Notes: generated from the sequence alone by a model not told the origin. A stretch of 64,000 bases of DNA from CAYYKK01 sp046351395 (GCA_046351395.1 JAXLYP010000007.1:186001-250000); one strand, 5' to 3'; shown: positions 17,608-32,237, counted from the first letter of the stretch. Made by a program: numbers and translations.

Positions 17608-17976
17608 ATGGACATCGAAGACCGCGCGAAGGTCGTTCAGCTCGTGGAGGCGATGATCTCTGCCGACGGCGTCATCAACCCGGAGGAGCGCGAGTTCCTC
17701 GCGCGCGTCGTCACGAGGTTCGGGCTCACCCAGGAGGAGCGCGACGACCTGGTGGTCCCGAGCGATCCGGGGCGCGCGACGAAGACGCTCCGGACGCTCG
17801 CCGCCGACGATCAATCCCGCGTGATGGCGCTGCTCGTCGAGGCCGCGATCGTGGACGGGCGCGTCGAGCCCGAGGAGCGCGCGCTCCTCCTCGCGTCCGC
17901 GGCGACGCTCGGGATCGACGCGTGCGCCCTCGAGGAGCGGATCGCGCGGCGCTTGCAGTCCGGCGTGCCCGCCTGA
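17608..17976 (+). CDS. TerB-like protein
   Basis: A 122-residue protein from ATG 17608, preceded by GAGAGG seven bases upstream. Two similar halves (AMISADGVINPEEREFL and AAIVDGRVEPEERALLL) carry the TerB-type D-G-x-x-x-x-E-E-R pattern, so it consists almost entirely of a TerB-like fold. Cytoplasmic, no signal peptide. Its start is divergent from the kinase-cyclophilin gene, and maeB follows on the same strand after 109 bases. Function unknown; related TerB domains occur at 1413-2363 and 7779-8351. Confidence 0.72.
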   Translation: MDIEDRAKVVQLVEAMISADGVINPEEREFLARVVTRFGLTQEERDDLVVPSDPGRATKTLRTLAADDQSRVMALLVEAAIVDGRVEPEERALLLASAATLGIDACALEERIARRLQSGVPA

Positions 17977-18085
17977 CCCCCCATCGCGTGCGGTCCCGCG
18001 TAGTACATCGAAGCCGGGAGCTCGCGACGAAAAAAGCGGAGCCTGACGGCTTCAGTTGCGCGCCAAGCGGAAGTAGGGTGCCGCA

Positions 18086-20365
<2,280 letters not shown>

Positions 20366-20556
20366 CGCGCGCCCCACGCCGCTCTCTCAGCGCCGCGTTG
20401 CGTAGACGACGAGAGCCGCGAAGCGGAGGAGATCAAGGTCTCCGTCCATTCGCGGCTCGCCGAGGTCGTGTCCCCTTCGTCATCTGCGGTGATCGCTGGA
20501 TCACCCGCGGGGTCGGGCGGCGGCTATGCCCCCTCGCGCTGAGCGACGCCGCCCGT

Positions 20557-20988
20557 TCAGATGCAGCTCGCCGTCACCATGTGCGTGTGGACCGCCGCGC
20601 TCGAGGTCACCGTGACAGGGGTCTTCGCCTTCAGCATGGCGAGCTGCGCGGCGGTGAACGTCACCGTGTGATCGTGCACGGCCGTCCCCATGATCGAGTA
20701 CGTTTTGTCGGTCGTCGCGTCGAGATCCGCCGCGGGGATGACGAGCTCGTGGCCGTGGTTCGCGGAGATCTCCGTGCCCGCCGCGCCGCACCCCATCGTG
20801 TGGCCGCCCGCGCCCGTGCTCGACCCGGATCCCGTGGTGGCCTTCGTGCTGGAGGAGGTGGTCCCCGTGCCGCCCGCGCCGCCGCTGCCGGACGAGTCGT
20901 CGCACCCCGTGCCGACGAGGGGGATGACCGCCGCAGCTGCGGTGAACTTCAGCGCGACCCGAATGAACTCGCCACGTGTCAAAGCCAT
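20557..20988 (-). CDS. His-rich small lipoprotein
   Basis: A 143-residue protein from ATG 20988, with an AGGGA ribosome-binding site nine bases before it. The N-terminus TRGEFIRVALKF resembles a twin-arginine signal with one Arg replaced by Gly, and leads to a lipobox (VGTGC). A Gly/Ser/Thr linker precedes a domain with spaced His pairs (NHGHELVIP, VHDHTVTFT, VHTHMVTASC). The HxH patterns suggest metal binding, but no known cupredoxin copper motif is complete. Not recognised as a named family. Confidence 0.62.
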   Translation of the reverse strand: MALTRGEFIRVALKFTAAAAVIPLVGTGCDDSSGSGGAGGTGTTSSSTKATTGSGSSTGAGGHTMGCGAAGTEISANHGHELVIPAADLDATTDKTYSIMGTAVHDHTVTFTAAQLAMLKAKTPVTVTSSAAVHTHMVTASCI

Positions 20989-21126
20989 GAGTGTCCCTGC
21001 CTGTCTGGAAGTGAGCCGCCACGATACCGGGGGCGACGCCGTGGAACCAAGAAACGACGGACTCAACGTGACGCGGTGCGGGCCATCGACAAGGACGCGG
21101 CCGCGTATGTCTGCCATAGGTAGGAG

Positions 21127-21792
21127 CTATGGCGCGCCGATGTGGCTTCTGAGGAAGGGCACGGCTCGGCTCCACGCGAGCTTCGCCGACGCCTCGTCGT
21201 AGGCCGCCGGGTCCCCCGCGCGCATGAACGCGTGGTTCGCCTCGTAGACGAAGAGCTCGAACGAACCGCCCGCCGCGCGCACGCCCTCGGCGATGGCGCG
21301 CGTCCGCTCGGCGTCCACGAACGTGTCCTTCGAGGCGTAGTGACCCTGGATGGGCGGGGTCTTCTTCGCGAAGTCGACGAAGTCCGCGCGCGGGATCCCG
21401 TAGAACGGGATCGCCGCGGACAGGCCGTCGACCTGGAACGCGGCCGCGAGCGCGACGGCGCCTCCGAGGCAGAAGCCCGTCACGGCGGCGCGCCCGTTCG
21501 AGCGCGGGTGCGCCGCGAGGAACGCGACCGCCGCGCGGATGTCCTCGAGCGCGTTCTCCGTCTTCATCTCCGACGAGAGCCGCATCGCCTCGCTCGGCTC
21601 CGACGTCACGGGCCCGTGGTAGATGTCCACCGCGAGCGCCAGGAACCCCTCGTCCGCGAACCGCGCCGCGAGCCGCCGCGTGTCGTCGTTGAGCCCCCAC
21701 CACTCGTGGATCACCACGAGAGCGCCGTGCTTCCCATCCCCCGCGGGGACGGCGAGATCCCCGGACGTCGAACCGAACGTGACGCGATCCAT
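21127..21792 (-). CDS. Dienelactone hydrolase family protein
   Basis: A 221-residue cytoplasmic alpha/beta hydrolase. It shows the dienelactone hydrolase pattern: IHEWWGLND near the N-terminus, nucleophile elbow GFCLGG with Cys (about 107), Asp in ASKDTFVD (about 155) and His in ANHAF (about 187). Such enzymes hydrolyse lactones or related esters; the substrate here is unknown. The ATG overlaps by one base the stop of a short, apparently broken frame upstream, suggesting the two once formed an operon. Confidence 0.88.
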   Translation of the reverse strand: MDRVTFGSTSGDLAVPAGDGKHGALVVIHEWWGLNDDTRRLAARFADEGFLALAVDIYHGPVTSEPSEAMRLSSEMKTENALEDIRAAVAFLAAHPRSNGRAAVTGFCLGGAVALAAAFQVDGLSAAIPFYGIPRADFVDFAKKTPPIQGHYASKDTFVDAERTRAIAEGVRAAGGSFELFVYEANHAFMRAGDPAAYDEASAKLAWSRAVPFLRSHIGAP

Positions 21793-21973
21793 CAGTGATC
21801 CTCCTCTTCTTCTTCGTCTTCGAACACGGGCTGCGTGAAGCGCTGCCCGCTCACCTCGAGCGTGAACGACTTGCACCCGCTCGGCACCGTGAGCTCGAGC
21901 GCCGCCGGAAGGCGGCCCTCGTAGGTTGCGGGCCGAGGCTATCCCCCGGGCGAAACGATTCGAAGTCTTTCAT
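21792..21973 (-). pseudogene. Short broken ORF upstream of the dienelactone hydrolase
   Basis: A codon-biased frame (ending CKSFTLEVSGQRFTQPVFEDEEE) runs into a TGA that overlaps the hydrolase ATG. Upstream it meets a TAG before any start codon. A neighbouring frame has ATG 21973 (MKDFESFRPGDSLGP). A one-base change near 21940 would join them into one protein of about 60 residues with an acidic tail. No family recognised; it could be an assembly indel or a decayed gene. Confidence 0.35.
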
Positions 21974-22057
21974 CCACCCGGGGCGAGGTGCGCTTCGGGC
22001 TCGGTGGCTTGCGCCGGGGTTGGGTTGGGACCCTCGCCGAGCGGGCCGATGGGGCGC

Positions 22058-24760
<2,703 letters not shown>

Positions 24761-25034
24761 CGCGGTGCCTTCGCCGAGCTCGGGCTACAGTAGCCACTCG
24801 GGACGCCTGGCGCGACCTCCGCTGACCCGTGCGCGTCGCGCCGCGCTCGCGCGCGCGGCTCCTCTCGTCGATCGGCGATTCGATCGATCGGCGGTCCGTC
24901 CCGGGCGGTCGCGCGCGTCCGTGGCGACCTCGGCTCTGCCTGCACGGCTCGAGCGTTGCGCGCTACCTTGGCGCCACCCGCCGTTGGGCTGGGGCCGCGC
25001 TCGGACCCGAGCCCGGATCCGCGCTCCGAACCTC

Positions 25035-28000
25035 ATGTCCAAGCTCGATCTCCAGACGCTGCTCCTCGTGCGCGACATCGCCGGGAGCGATCTCTCGCTC
25101 GCGCAGCCGGTCGCGGACGTGTCCCTCGCGAGCGTGTCGGACGACGAGGATGCGCTGCTCCTCGAGCAGCGAATGTTCCTCGCCGAGCACGCCGCCACCA
25201 TCCCGCCGGAGCGCGCGTCGCGCTTCGTGGTCCCAGCGGGCGTGAGGCTCGTCTCGACGGACGTCGTCGTCCCGAAGGCCGACGTGCCGCGCGCGCTCCA
25301 GGTGCGCGTCCCCATCTCGATCCTGAGCGTCCTCGTGCCCGCGTCGGAGGGGGATCCCGCGCGCCGACCGAAGGCCCGCGCGCCGGCGGAGGAAGGGGAG
25401 CGCGAGGCGGACGCGCTCGACGCGGGCGCGTGGATCACGATCCTCCCGCTCGAGCACACGTTCTACTTGAACGCGGGGGAAGGGCTCGCCTCGACGATCC
25501 GGCGCGAGACGCTCCGGCTGATCGCGGCGCGCGAGGGCGGTCAGCGGGACGTGCTCGGCCTGTTCCCCGTCGGGGACGACGCCGAGCTCACGCCGGTCGA
25601 TCTCTCCATCGGGCGCGCCGACGAGGGCCCCCGCGGGCGCGCGGCGTCGCTGCGCAAGGCGATCGCCGAGCACGAGAAGCGCAAGCAGGCGGTCGCCATC
25701 CTCGAGTCGGTAGCCCGACCCCTCCACCGCGCGTGGGCCGGCGCGCGCGACAGCGGGCGCCCCTACCTCTTCCGCGATCGCGAGCTCGGCCTCGTGGACG
25801 CGGCGCTCGGCGGCAAGACGCGGCTCTCCCTGCTCGTCGTCGGCGAGCCTCGAGAGGGTAAATCAGCGCTCTTCCGCGCGTATTGGGAGCGGCGTGCGGC
25901 GGAGGCGCACGTCGAGCCCATCGTGTACGCGACGTCCGGCGCCGAGATCATCGCGGGGATGAGCGGCCTCGGCCAATGGCAGGAGCGGGTCCGCCGCGTG
26001 ATGGACGCGGCGGAGACCCTCGACGCGATCCTCTACCTCGACGATCTCGGGGATCTCTTCGCCGCTCGCGGCCTCGAGGGGATCGACCTCGCGGGCGCGA
26101 TGAAGCCGTGGATCGAGGAGGGCCGCGTCCGCCTCGTCGGCGAGCTCTCCGCCGATCGCGTCGACTTCGTGGAGGCCCGGAACCAAGGCTTCTTCGCGAA
26201 CCTCCAGCGCGTCCGCCTCGGCGCGATCGACGCGAAGGCGACGAAGGAGATCCTCGTCGCTCGCGCGCGGTTCGACGCCGCGCGGGAGCCGTCCCGGCCC
26301 ACGATGGGGGCGCGCGCCATCGAGACCGTCGTCGACCTCGCGGAGCGGTATTTCCCGTATCAACGCTTCCCAGGCAAGGCGATCGGGCTCTACGAGGATC
26401 TGGTCAACGCGCGCGCGGCGAGCGCGGAGCGGGAGGGCGCGCGCGAGATCTCCGATCGCGAAGTGTTCGAGGCGATGAGCCTGCGAACGGGCGTGCCGCT
26501 CGCGCTCCTCAACGAGGATCGCGCGCTTCGCGTGGAGGACGTCGAGCGCGCGCTCGGCCGGCGGGTGCTCGGTCAACGCGAGGCCGTGCGGCGCGTCGCC
26601 GAGACGCTCGCCGTCGTGAAGGCGCGCATCGAAGCGCCCGACAAGCCGCTCGGCACGTTCCTCTTCGCGGGCCCGACGGGCGTCGGCAAGACCGAGCTCG
26701 CGCGCGGGCTCGCGACCTGGCTCTTCGGCAGCGAGCAGCGCCTCGTGCGCCTCGACATGAGCGAGTACGCGGATCCCGAAGCCGCGACGCGGCTCTTCCG
26801 GGGCACCGATCGGGGGGACGGCGTGCTCACGCGCAAGGTGCGCGAGCAGCCGTTCGCGGTCGTGCTCCTCGACGAGATCGAGAAAGCGCACGGCGCGGTA
26901 TTCGATATCCTATTGCAAGTGCTGGGGGAGGGCCGGCTCACGGACGCGCGCGGGCGGACGGCCTCGTTCCGCAATACGATCGTCGTGCTGACGACGAACC
27001 TGGGCGCGGAGCACCGGTCGACCGGCATCGGGTTCGAGGGCGCGCGCTCCGCCGAGTCGGACCAGTACGCCGCGGCCGCGGCGCGCGCGTTCCGGCCCGA
27101 GCTCGTGAACCGCCTCGATCGGATCATCGGCTTTTCGAGCCTCACGCCCGGAGAGTCGAGCGCCATCGTGGGCCTCGTCGTGGAGAGGATCGCGGGGCGC
27201 CGCGGCCTCGCGGATCTCGGGATCGAGCTCGACGTGAGCGAGGACGCGCGCCGGTGGCTCGAGCGGGAGGGGTTCAGCGCGGCGTACGGCGCGCGCTCCC
27301 TCCGCAGGCACGCCGAGCGCTACGTCTCGGCGCCCATCGCGCGACTCGTCGGGGAGCACGGGGCCGTCGCGCGCGGAGGCCGGCTCGAGGTGGGGCTCGC
27401 GGGGCCGTCCGCGCATGCCCCCGCCGTGCCCGCGGGGCACGCGGTCGTCGCGGAGCTGTCTCTGGGTCCGTTCGCCCTCCGGCTGCTCCGGCGGACGCGC
27501 GCCGCAGCGGCGCGCGATCTCCGGGGCATGACGGGCGTCTCCACCGTGCGACGCGAGATGCAGGAGGCCCTCGCGCTGCACCCGATCCAATCCGCGCGTG
27601 AGCGCTTGCGAACCCTCGCGGCCCAGCTCAACGCGGACGCCGAGGCGCGGCACAAGAGGCGCGGGAGGAGCGAGAAGGGGGCAGGGTCGGCGTCGTTTGC
27701 GAACGTGGGCAAGCTCACCGCGGAGCACCGGCGGTACGAGGCGCTCGTCGCGGCGCTCGACTACGCCTACCGGGACGCGTGCCGGCTCGAGGAGTCCGCC
27801 ATGATCGGGCTCTTCGACGGGGAGCGGCTCGACGCGCAGGCGGAGGAGGCGGTGGAGGTCCGCGCTCGATTGCGGCGCGTGCTCGCGCGCACGCTCGTCG
27901 CGGACGAGCCGCGGCGAGACGCGATGTATCTCGCGCTCCACGAGCTCGACGACGCGCGCGCGTTGAACCTCTACCTGCTCCCGCTGCTCGAGCACGCGGG

Positions 28001-28706
28001 AGACCTCAAGTGGCACGTCGAGACGCACCTGCCCGCCTCGAGCCGCGAGGCTCGGGCGGACTGGCCGGCCGAGCGGCGCTTCGGCCCACCCAGAGACGCG
28101 CCGTGGATCGCCGACCGCCTCCTCGGGCGCGAGGGTGGGGGCGCGACGAGCGCCGTCGTCTCGGTGCGCGGTGATCTCGCGGGGATCTTCCTCGCGCTCG
28201 AGGGGGGCGTGCACCGGTTCGAGTCCGCGGGGCCCGATCGGCGGACCGCCCGCCTCTACGTCGAGCGACTGGCGCGGAGGCCGAGGCTCGCGACCGCATC
28301 CTGGACCCACGAGCGCATCGCCGTGCTCGACGGCGCCGAGCGGGAGAAGCGCAAGGCCGAGAAGCCCGTGCGACTCCACGACGGCACGAACGCGCGCCTC
28401 GAGATCTGCCAGCGAGCGCTGACGCTCGATATCCGGCTCGAAGACTATTGGGCGCGCTTCGAGGACGTCGCGGTCGAGCACCTCCTCCTCGGAGAGCGTG
28501 ACACGCGCTTCGGTCGAGGGAGCTGGCTCGGAGAGTCCGTGTCGGAGAGCGTGACGCGCGACTTCCCGGACGTGCTCGAGCTGGTGCGCGCTGGCAAGAC
28601 CATCGACGCGTTGCGCGCGTACCGCGCCCACACCGGGGTCGGCCTGCCCGAAGCGAGGGACGCGATCACCGCGATGCGGGTCGCGCTCGCGGCGGAGGAC
28701 GAGTAG
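25035..28706 (+). CDS. Clp-like double AAA+ ATPase A with PCRF-like and L7/L12-like C-terminus
   Basis: A 1223-residue protein from ATG 25035. The N-terminal about 200 residues are not a Clp N-domain but resemble those of the next two genes. AAA1 has Walker A GEPREGKS (about 269), a ClpB-like segment EIIAGMSGLGQWQER and Walker B LYLDDLG. AAA2 is intact: GPTGVGKTE (about 546), VVLLDEIEKAH (about 610), NRLD, GARSLRR. The GYVG pore loop is missing: MSEY is followed by a block about five residues shorter than in ClpB. After about 780 comes a helical extension. It includes a release-factor-like segment (VRGDLAGIFLALEGGVHRF, about 1058) and an L7/L12-like end (about 1176-1223). First gene of a three-gene operon. 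Confidence 0.85.
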   Translation: MSKLDLQTLLLVRDIAGSDLSLAQPVADVSLASVSDDEDALLLEQRMFLAEHAATIPPERASRFVVPAGVRLVSTDVVVPKADVPRALQVRVPISILSVLVPASEGDPARRPKARAPAEEGEREADALDAGAWITILPLEHTFYLNAGEGLASTIRRETLRLIAAREGGQRDVLGLFPVGDDAELTPVDLSIGRADEGPRGRAASLRKAIAEHEKRKQAVAILESVARPLHRAWAGARDSGRPYLFRDRELGLVDAALGGKTRLSLLVVGEPREGKSALFRAYWERRAAEAHVEPIVYATSGAEIIAGMSGLGQWQERVRRVMDAAETLDAILYLDDLGDLFAARGLEGIDLAGAMKPWIEEGRVRLVGELSADRVDFVEARNQGFFANLQRVRLGAIDAKATKEILVARARFDAAREPSRPTMGARAIETVVDLAERYFPYQRFPGKAIGLYEDLVNARAASAEREGAREISDREVFEAMSLRTGVPLALLNEDRALRVEDVERALGRRVLGQREAVRRVAETLAVVKARIEAPDKPLGTFLFAGPTGVGKTELARGLATWLFGSEQRLVRLDMSEYADPEAATRLFRGTDRGDGVLTRKVREQPFAVVLLDEIEKAHGAVFDILLQVLGEGRLTDARGRTASFRNTIVVLTTNLGAEHRSTGIGFEGARSAESDQYAAAAARAFRPELVNRLDRIIGFSSLTPGESSAIVGLVVERIAGRRGLADLGIELDVSEDARRWLEREGFSAAYGARSLRRHAERYVSAPIARLVGEHGAVARGGRLEVGLAGPSAHAPAVPAGHAVVAELSLGPFALRLLRRTRAAAARDLRGMTGVSTVRREMQEALALHPIQSARERLRTLAAQLNADAEARHKRRGRSEKGAGSASFANVGKLTAEHRRYEALVAALDYAYRDACRLEESAMIGLFDGERLDAQAEEAVEVRARLRRVLARTLVADEPRRDAMYLALHELDDARALNLYLLPLLEHAGDLKWHVETHLPASSREARADWPAERRFGPPRDAPWIADRLLGREGGGATSAVVSVRGDLAGIFLALEGGVHRFESAGPDRRTARLYVERLARRPRLATASWTHERIAVLDGAEREKRKAEKPVRLHDGTNARLEICQRALTLDIRLEDYWARFEDVAVEHLLLGERDTRFGRGSWLGESVSESVTRDFPDVLELVRAGKTIDALRAYRAHTGVGLPEARDAITAMRVALAAEDE

Positions 28707-28709
28707 CGC

Positions 28710-31700
28710 ATGCACGTCACGGCGCTCGTCTATCAATCGCGCTCGGCGAACCGCATCGCCTGGACCACCGTCGGCCTCGGCAAGTTCACGCGCGCGCGCG
28801 CGGGCGCCGTCGCCGCGAAGGTCCAAGAGGGCCTGATCGAGGATCTCAAGAAGGCCATCGAGGAGGCCGACCCGCGCGACCTCGTCGCCCTCGCGCCGAA
28901 GCGCGGGACACGCCTCGTCCGCGTCCGCCTCGAGCTCACCCTCGAAGCGCCGGAGGGAGGGAAGCGCCGCAAGTCGACCGGCCTCTTCCCGATCATCGTC
29001 GAGCCGCGCTGGGCGGGCCCGGAGCGGCCGCTGGACATCGGGTACCACCCGCTCCGGCAGGACGATTGGTTCCCGATCCCGCCGGGGGAGCCCATCGAGG
29101 GCGTCGCGTCGCTCGCGCTGTCGCGTCTCTTCGGCGCGCTCGGCGACGACGCGATCGGCGCGCTCGGCTCGAACGAGAAGGATCTCCTGAAGACGATCGC
29201 GTTCAGCGCGTCTCCGCCGTCGCTGCTCGATCAGCTTCGCCAGAAGGAGCGCGGGATCTGGGACGATCTGCGCGTCGACCCGGCGCGCGAGAAGGCGAAG
29301 AAGCGGCCCAAGCAGCTCGTCGTCCTCCCGAAGCTCGGGACGGATCTCACCGCGGCGATCGCCAACCAAGGGGACGACGCGCGGGAGGCCGCGCTGGGGA
29401 TGCCGCGCGCGCCGCACCGCGAGGTCCTCGCGTCGTTCCTCGTCCGCCCGGAGCCGCGCTCCGTCGTCGTGGTGGGGGAGCCGGGAACGGGAAAGACGTC
29501 GCTCCTCCGGCGGTGGATTCACGATCAGCTCGAGGCCGACGGCTTCGCCGTGCACCGGAACCTCGACCGCGTGACGCACGTGTGGTCGATCTCGGGCAAG
29601 CGCCTCATCGCGGGCATGTCGCACGTCGGCGACTGGGAGCAGCGCTGCATCGATCTCGCGCTCGACGCGACCCGGCGCCCGGGGCGCCCGCGCGTGGTGC
29701 TCTACGTCACCGATCTCCACCGCTTCGGGGCCATCGGCCGCTCGCGCGGCAGCGATCGCTGCCTCGCGGACTTCTTCCGGGGGCCGCTCTCGCGCGGCGA
29801 AATCGTGATCGTGGGCGAGGTGACGGCCGACCAGATGCACCGCCTCGAGGAGGACGCGCCGTCGTTCGCGCAGCTCTTCGTGCGCGTCCCGCTCCCATCC
29901 GCGAGCCCCGCGGAGACGTTCCGCGTGCTCGTGCACGAGTCGCGCGCGATCGAAGCAGCGCACGCGGTCTCGTTCTCCCCGTTCGGGCTTCGCACGCTGC
30001 TCGAGCTCGCCCCTCCGCTCGCGCCCGCGCGCGCGCTCCCCGGACAGGTCGTCGATCTCCTGCGGCAGATCGGCGAGCGGGCAGCGGGAGGAGGCGGAGG
30101 CGGGCGAGTGGAGATCGACTCCGCGCGCGTGATCGATCACCTGGCGGAGGTGACCGGGCTGCCGCGCGCCCTCATCTCCCCGGACGAGCCGCTCTCGCCG
30201 ACCGAGCTCGAGCGCCGGTTCGCGACGCTCGTGATGGGGCAGGACGAGGCCGTTCGGGTCGCGGTCGACGTCGTGATGCGGCTCAAGGCGGGGCTCGCCG
30301 ATCCGGGGCGACCCGCCGCCGTCTTGCTCTTCACGGGGCCGACCGGGACCGGGAAGACGGAGCTCGCGAAGGCGCTCGCGCTGTTCCTGTTCGGCTCGAC
30401 GAAGCGGCTGGTCCGGTTCGACATGAGCGAGCTCTCCGGGCCGGACGGCGTCGCGAGGCTCGTGGGCGACGCGTTCGCCCCGGAGGGCCACCTCACCCGC
30501 GCGGTGCGCGAGCAACCGCTCGGCGTCGTCCTCCTCGACGAGATCGACAAGGCGCACCCCGCGGTCCTGAACCTGCTCCTGCAGACGTTCGACGACGCGC
30601 GGCTCACGGACGCGGCGGGGGACACGGCGAACTTCGCGGGGACGGTCATCGTGATGACGTCGAACCTCGGCGCGCGCGCGCGGGACACGATCGGCTTCGG
30701 CTCGTCCCCGGAGGGCATCCTGAAGGACGTCGCGCGCGCCGTCCGCGAGTTCTTCCCGCCCGAGCTCTTCAACCGGATCGACCGCGTGGTCCCGTTCCGC
30801 CCGCTCGAGCGCGAGACGGCGGTGCGCGTCGCGGAGAAGGAGCTCTCGCGGCTCCTCGCGCGCCCGGGGCTCGTCGGCCGGAACGTGTTCGTCCGGGCGA
30901 ACCGGGGCGTCGTCGAGCGCGTCGCCGAGGAGGCGTTCAGGGAGCGCGACGGAGCGCGGTCGCTGAAGCGCTTCCTCGAGGATCGCGTGGGTACGGCCCT
31001 CGCCGAGGTCGTCGCGCGGGCGCCTCGCGCGGTGCTCCGCGTCCTCTATCTCTTCGACGCGCCGTCCCGTGAGCCCGGCTCGTACGGCTTCCGGCTCGAA
31101 GACGAGCCGCTCGAGGAAGCGAAGCCCGACGACGCGACGTACACGGTCGAGCCGCTCCTCGCGCTCTCGGCGGAGGCGCTCCAGGCGCGCGTACCCGAGC
31201 TCGTCGCGCGCCTCGACGATCTCCTCGAGGGTTGGGTGAAGGACGCGAAGGCCCGCTCCTCGCACTCGATCGCCGACGCGACGGCCCGGTATTGGCTCGA
31301 GGAGCTCGAGTCCGCGGTGCTCTCCGCGCGTGAACGAGCCGCGGATCTCGCGGGCATCGCGCGGCGCTCCGCCCTCCGCGCCGACGCGGCGGAGGACGAT
31401 CGAGAGGACGACGACGAGCGCTGGGGGGAGTTCGAGTCGGGCAGGGGCAGGGACCACACGCGCGTCCGCGTTCGCCTGAAGAGCCCCCGCGTCGCGGCGC
31501 GCGCGGTGAGCGGAGCGCGCCAGGAGATCCTCGGCTCCATCGTCCGCGCCGAGGAGCTGCGCCGGATCGCGCGCGCGTTCGCGGAGGGCGACGACGGGAC
31601 GGGGCACTCGGTGACGCTCGAGCTCGCACGCCTCGTCGCGCCCGACCGCGACGAGCGCGCCGGGAGAGGGGAGCGCTCGCGTCTCCTCGGCTGGCTCGTC

Positions 31701-32237
31701 GACGCGTACCTCGCCGCGGGCTTCGCGTTCGAGGGCGCCGCCGTGGTCCTTCGAGGGGAGGCGCCGAAGAGGGCGCGCTCCGCGATCGAGCTCGCGCGGC
31801 TCGTCGCGGACGGAGCGGAGCTCGCCGTCCTCGCGCTCGCGGGCCTCGGCGCGCGCGATCGGTTCGAAGGCGAGCTCGGCTGCCACGTGTGGTCCTCGCT
31901 CGCGAGCCCGCCCGAGATCGTGCGTGTCCGCCTCGCGTCCGAGGAGGGCGGCCACCGCGGGGAGGATCGCGCGCACCGCTCCGCGCTCGCGTACGTCGCC
32001 GCTCGCCGCGCGTTCGACGCGGCCGTGATCGGGAGGGCGGGCGGCGAGCCGCCGCCGAACCCAGGTCGCCTGACGGAGCTCGTCCGCAAGATCCGGTTCG
32101 ATCCGCCGCTCCGCGAGGGCCTCCCAGCGACCGTGGAGGTCGAGGACTACCGCATGGGTCAGCTCTTCGAGACGAAGGCGAGCTCGGTGGTGGAGGCGCT
32201 CGAGCACGTCGCGCTCGTCCGGAGGTCACGCGCGTGA
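28710..32237 (+). CDS. Clp-like double AAA+ ATPase B with PCRF-like C-terminus
   Basis: A 1175-residue paralogue of the preceding protein, three bases after its stop. The N-domain (about 1-180) is followed by AAA1 with Walker A GEPGTGKTS (about 256), the block LIAGMSHVGDWEQR and a degenerate Walker B (LYVTDLHRF). AAA2 has GPTGTGKTE (about 542), LLDEIDKAHP, NRID and GARSLKR. The pore loop is again shortened (MSELSGPDGVARLVGDAF...), with no GYVG. The long C-terminal extension from about 800 aligns by eye with that of ATPase A. It has a segment LGARDRFEGELGCHVW (about 1050) where A has GGVHR. Its stop overlaps the next start (GTGA). Confidence 0.85.
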   Translation: MHVTALVYQSRSANRIAWTTVGLGKFTRARAGAVAAKVQEGLIEDLKKAIEEADPRDLVALAPKRGTRLVRVRLELTLEAPEGGKRRKSTGLFPIIVEPRWAGPERPLDIGYHPLRQDDWFPIPPGEPIEGVASLALSRLFGALGDDAIGALGSNEKDLLKTIAFSASPPSLLDQLRQKERGIWDDLRVDPAREKAKKRPKQLVVLPKLGTDLTAAIANQGDDAREAALGMPRAPHREVLASFLVRPEPRSVVVVGEPGTGKTSLLRRWIHDQLEADGFAVHRNLDRVTHVWSISGKRLIAGMSHVGDWEQRCIDLALDATRRPGRPRVVLYVTDLHRFGAIGRSRGSDRCLADFFRGPLSRGEIVIVGEVTADQMHRLEEDAPSFAQLFVRVPLPSASPAETFRVLVHESRAIEAAHAVSFSPFGLRTLLELAPPLAPARALPGQVVDLLRQIGERAAGGGGGGRVEIDSARVIDHLAEVTGLPRALISPDEPLSPTELERRFATLVMGQDEAVRVAVDVVMRLKAGLADPGRPAAVLLFTGPTGTGKTELAKALALFLFGSTKRLVRFDMSELSGPDGVARLVGDAFAPEGHLTRAVREQPLGVVLLDEIDKAHPAVLNLLLQTFDDARLTDAAGDTANFAGTVIVMTSNLGARARDTIGFGSSPEGILKDVARAVREFFPPELFNRIDRVVPFRPLERETAVRVAEKELSRLLARPGLVGRNVFVRANRGVVERVAEEAFRERDGARSLKRFLEDRVGTALAEVVARAPRAVLRVLYLFDAPSREPGSYGFRLEDEPLEEAKPDDATYTVEPLLALSAEALQARVPELVARLDDLLEGWVKDAKARSSHSIADATARYWLEELESAVLSARERAADLAGIARRSALRADAAEDDREDDDERWGEFESGRGRDHTRVRVRLKSPRVAARAVSGARQEILGSIVRAEELRRIARAFAEGDDGTGHSVTLELARLVAPDRDERAGRGERSRLLGWLVDAYLAAGFAFEGAAVVLRGEAPKRARSAIELARLVADGAELAVLALAGLGARDRFEGELGCHVWSSLASPPEIVRVRLASEEGGHRGEDRAHRSALAYVAARRAFDAAVIGRAGGEPPPNPGRLTELVRKIRFDPPLREGLPATVEVEDYRMGQLFETKASSVVEALEHVALVRRSRA

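Noticed and set aside
20366..20556. Short gene in the gap after maeB
   Set aside because: Only weakly biased, Arg-rich frames without start signals; nothing supportable was seen.
24761..25034. A small gene or metal-responsive operator between the metal ATPase and the Clp-like operon
   Set aside because: Frames here are Arg-rich with no ribosome-binding site, and I found no convincing dyad for a MerR- or ArsR-type regulator.
26910..32207. Very long open frame (1765 codons) on the minus strand, antisense to the Clp-like genes
   Set aside because: It is Arg/Glu/Ala/Asp-rich low-complexity translation with no motifs, opposite intact AAA+ genes. In such GC-rich DNA stop codons are rare in antisense frames.
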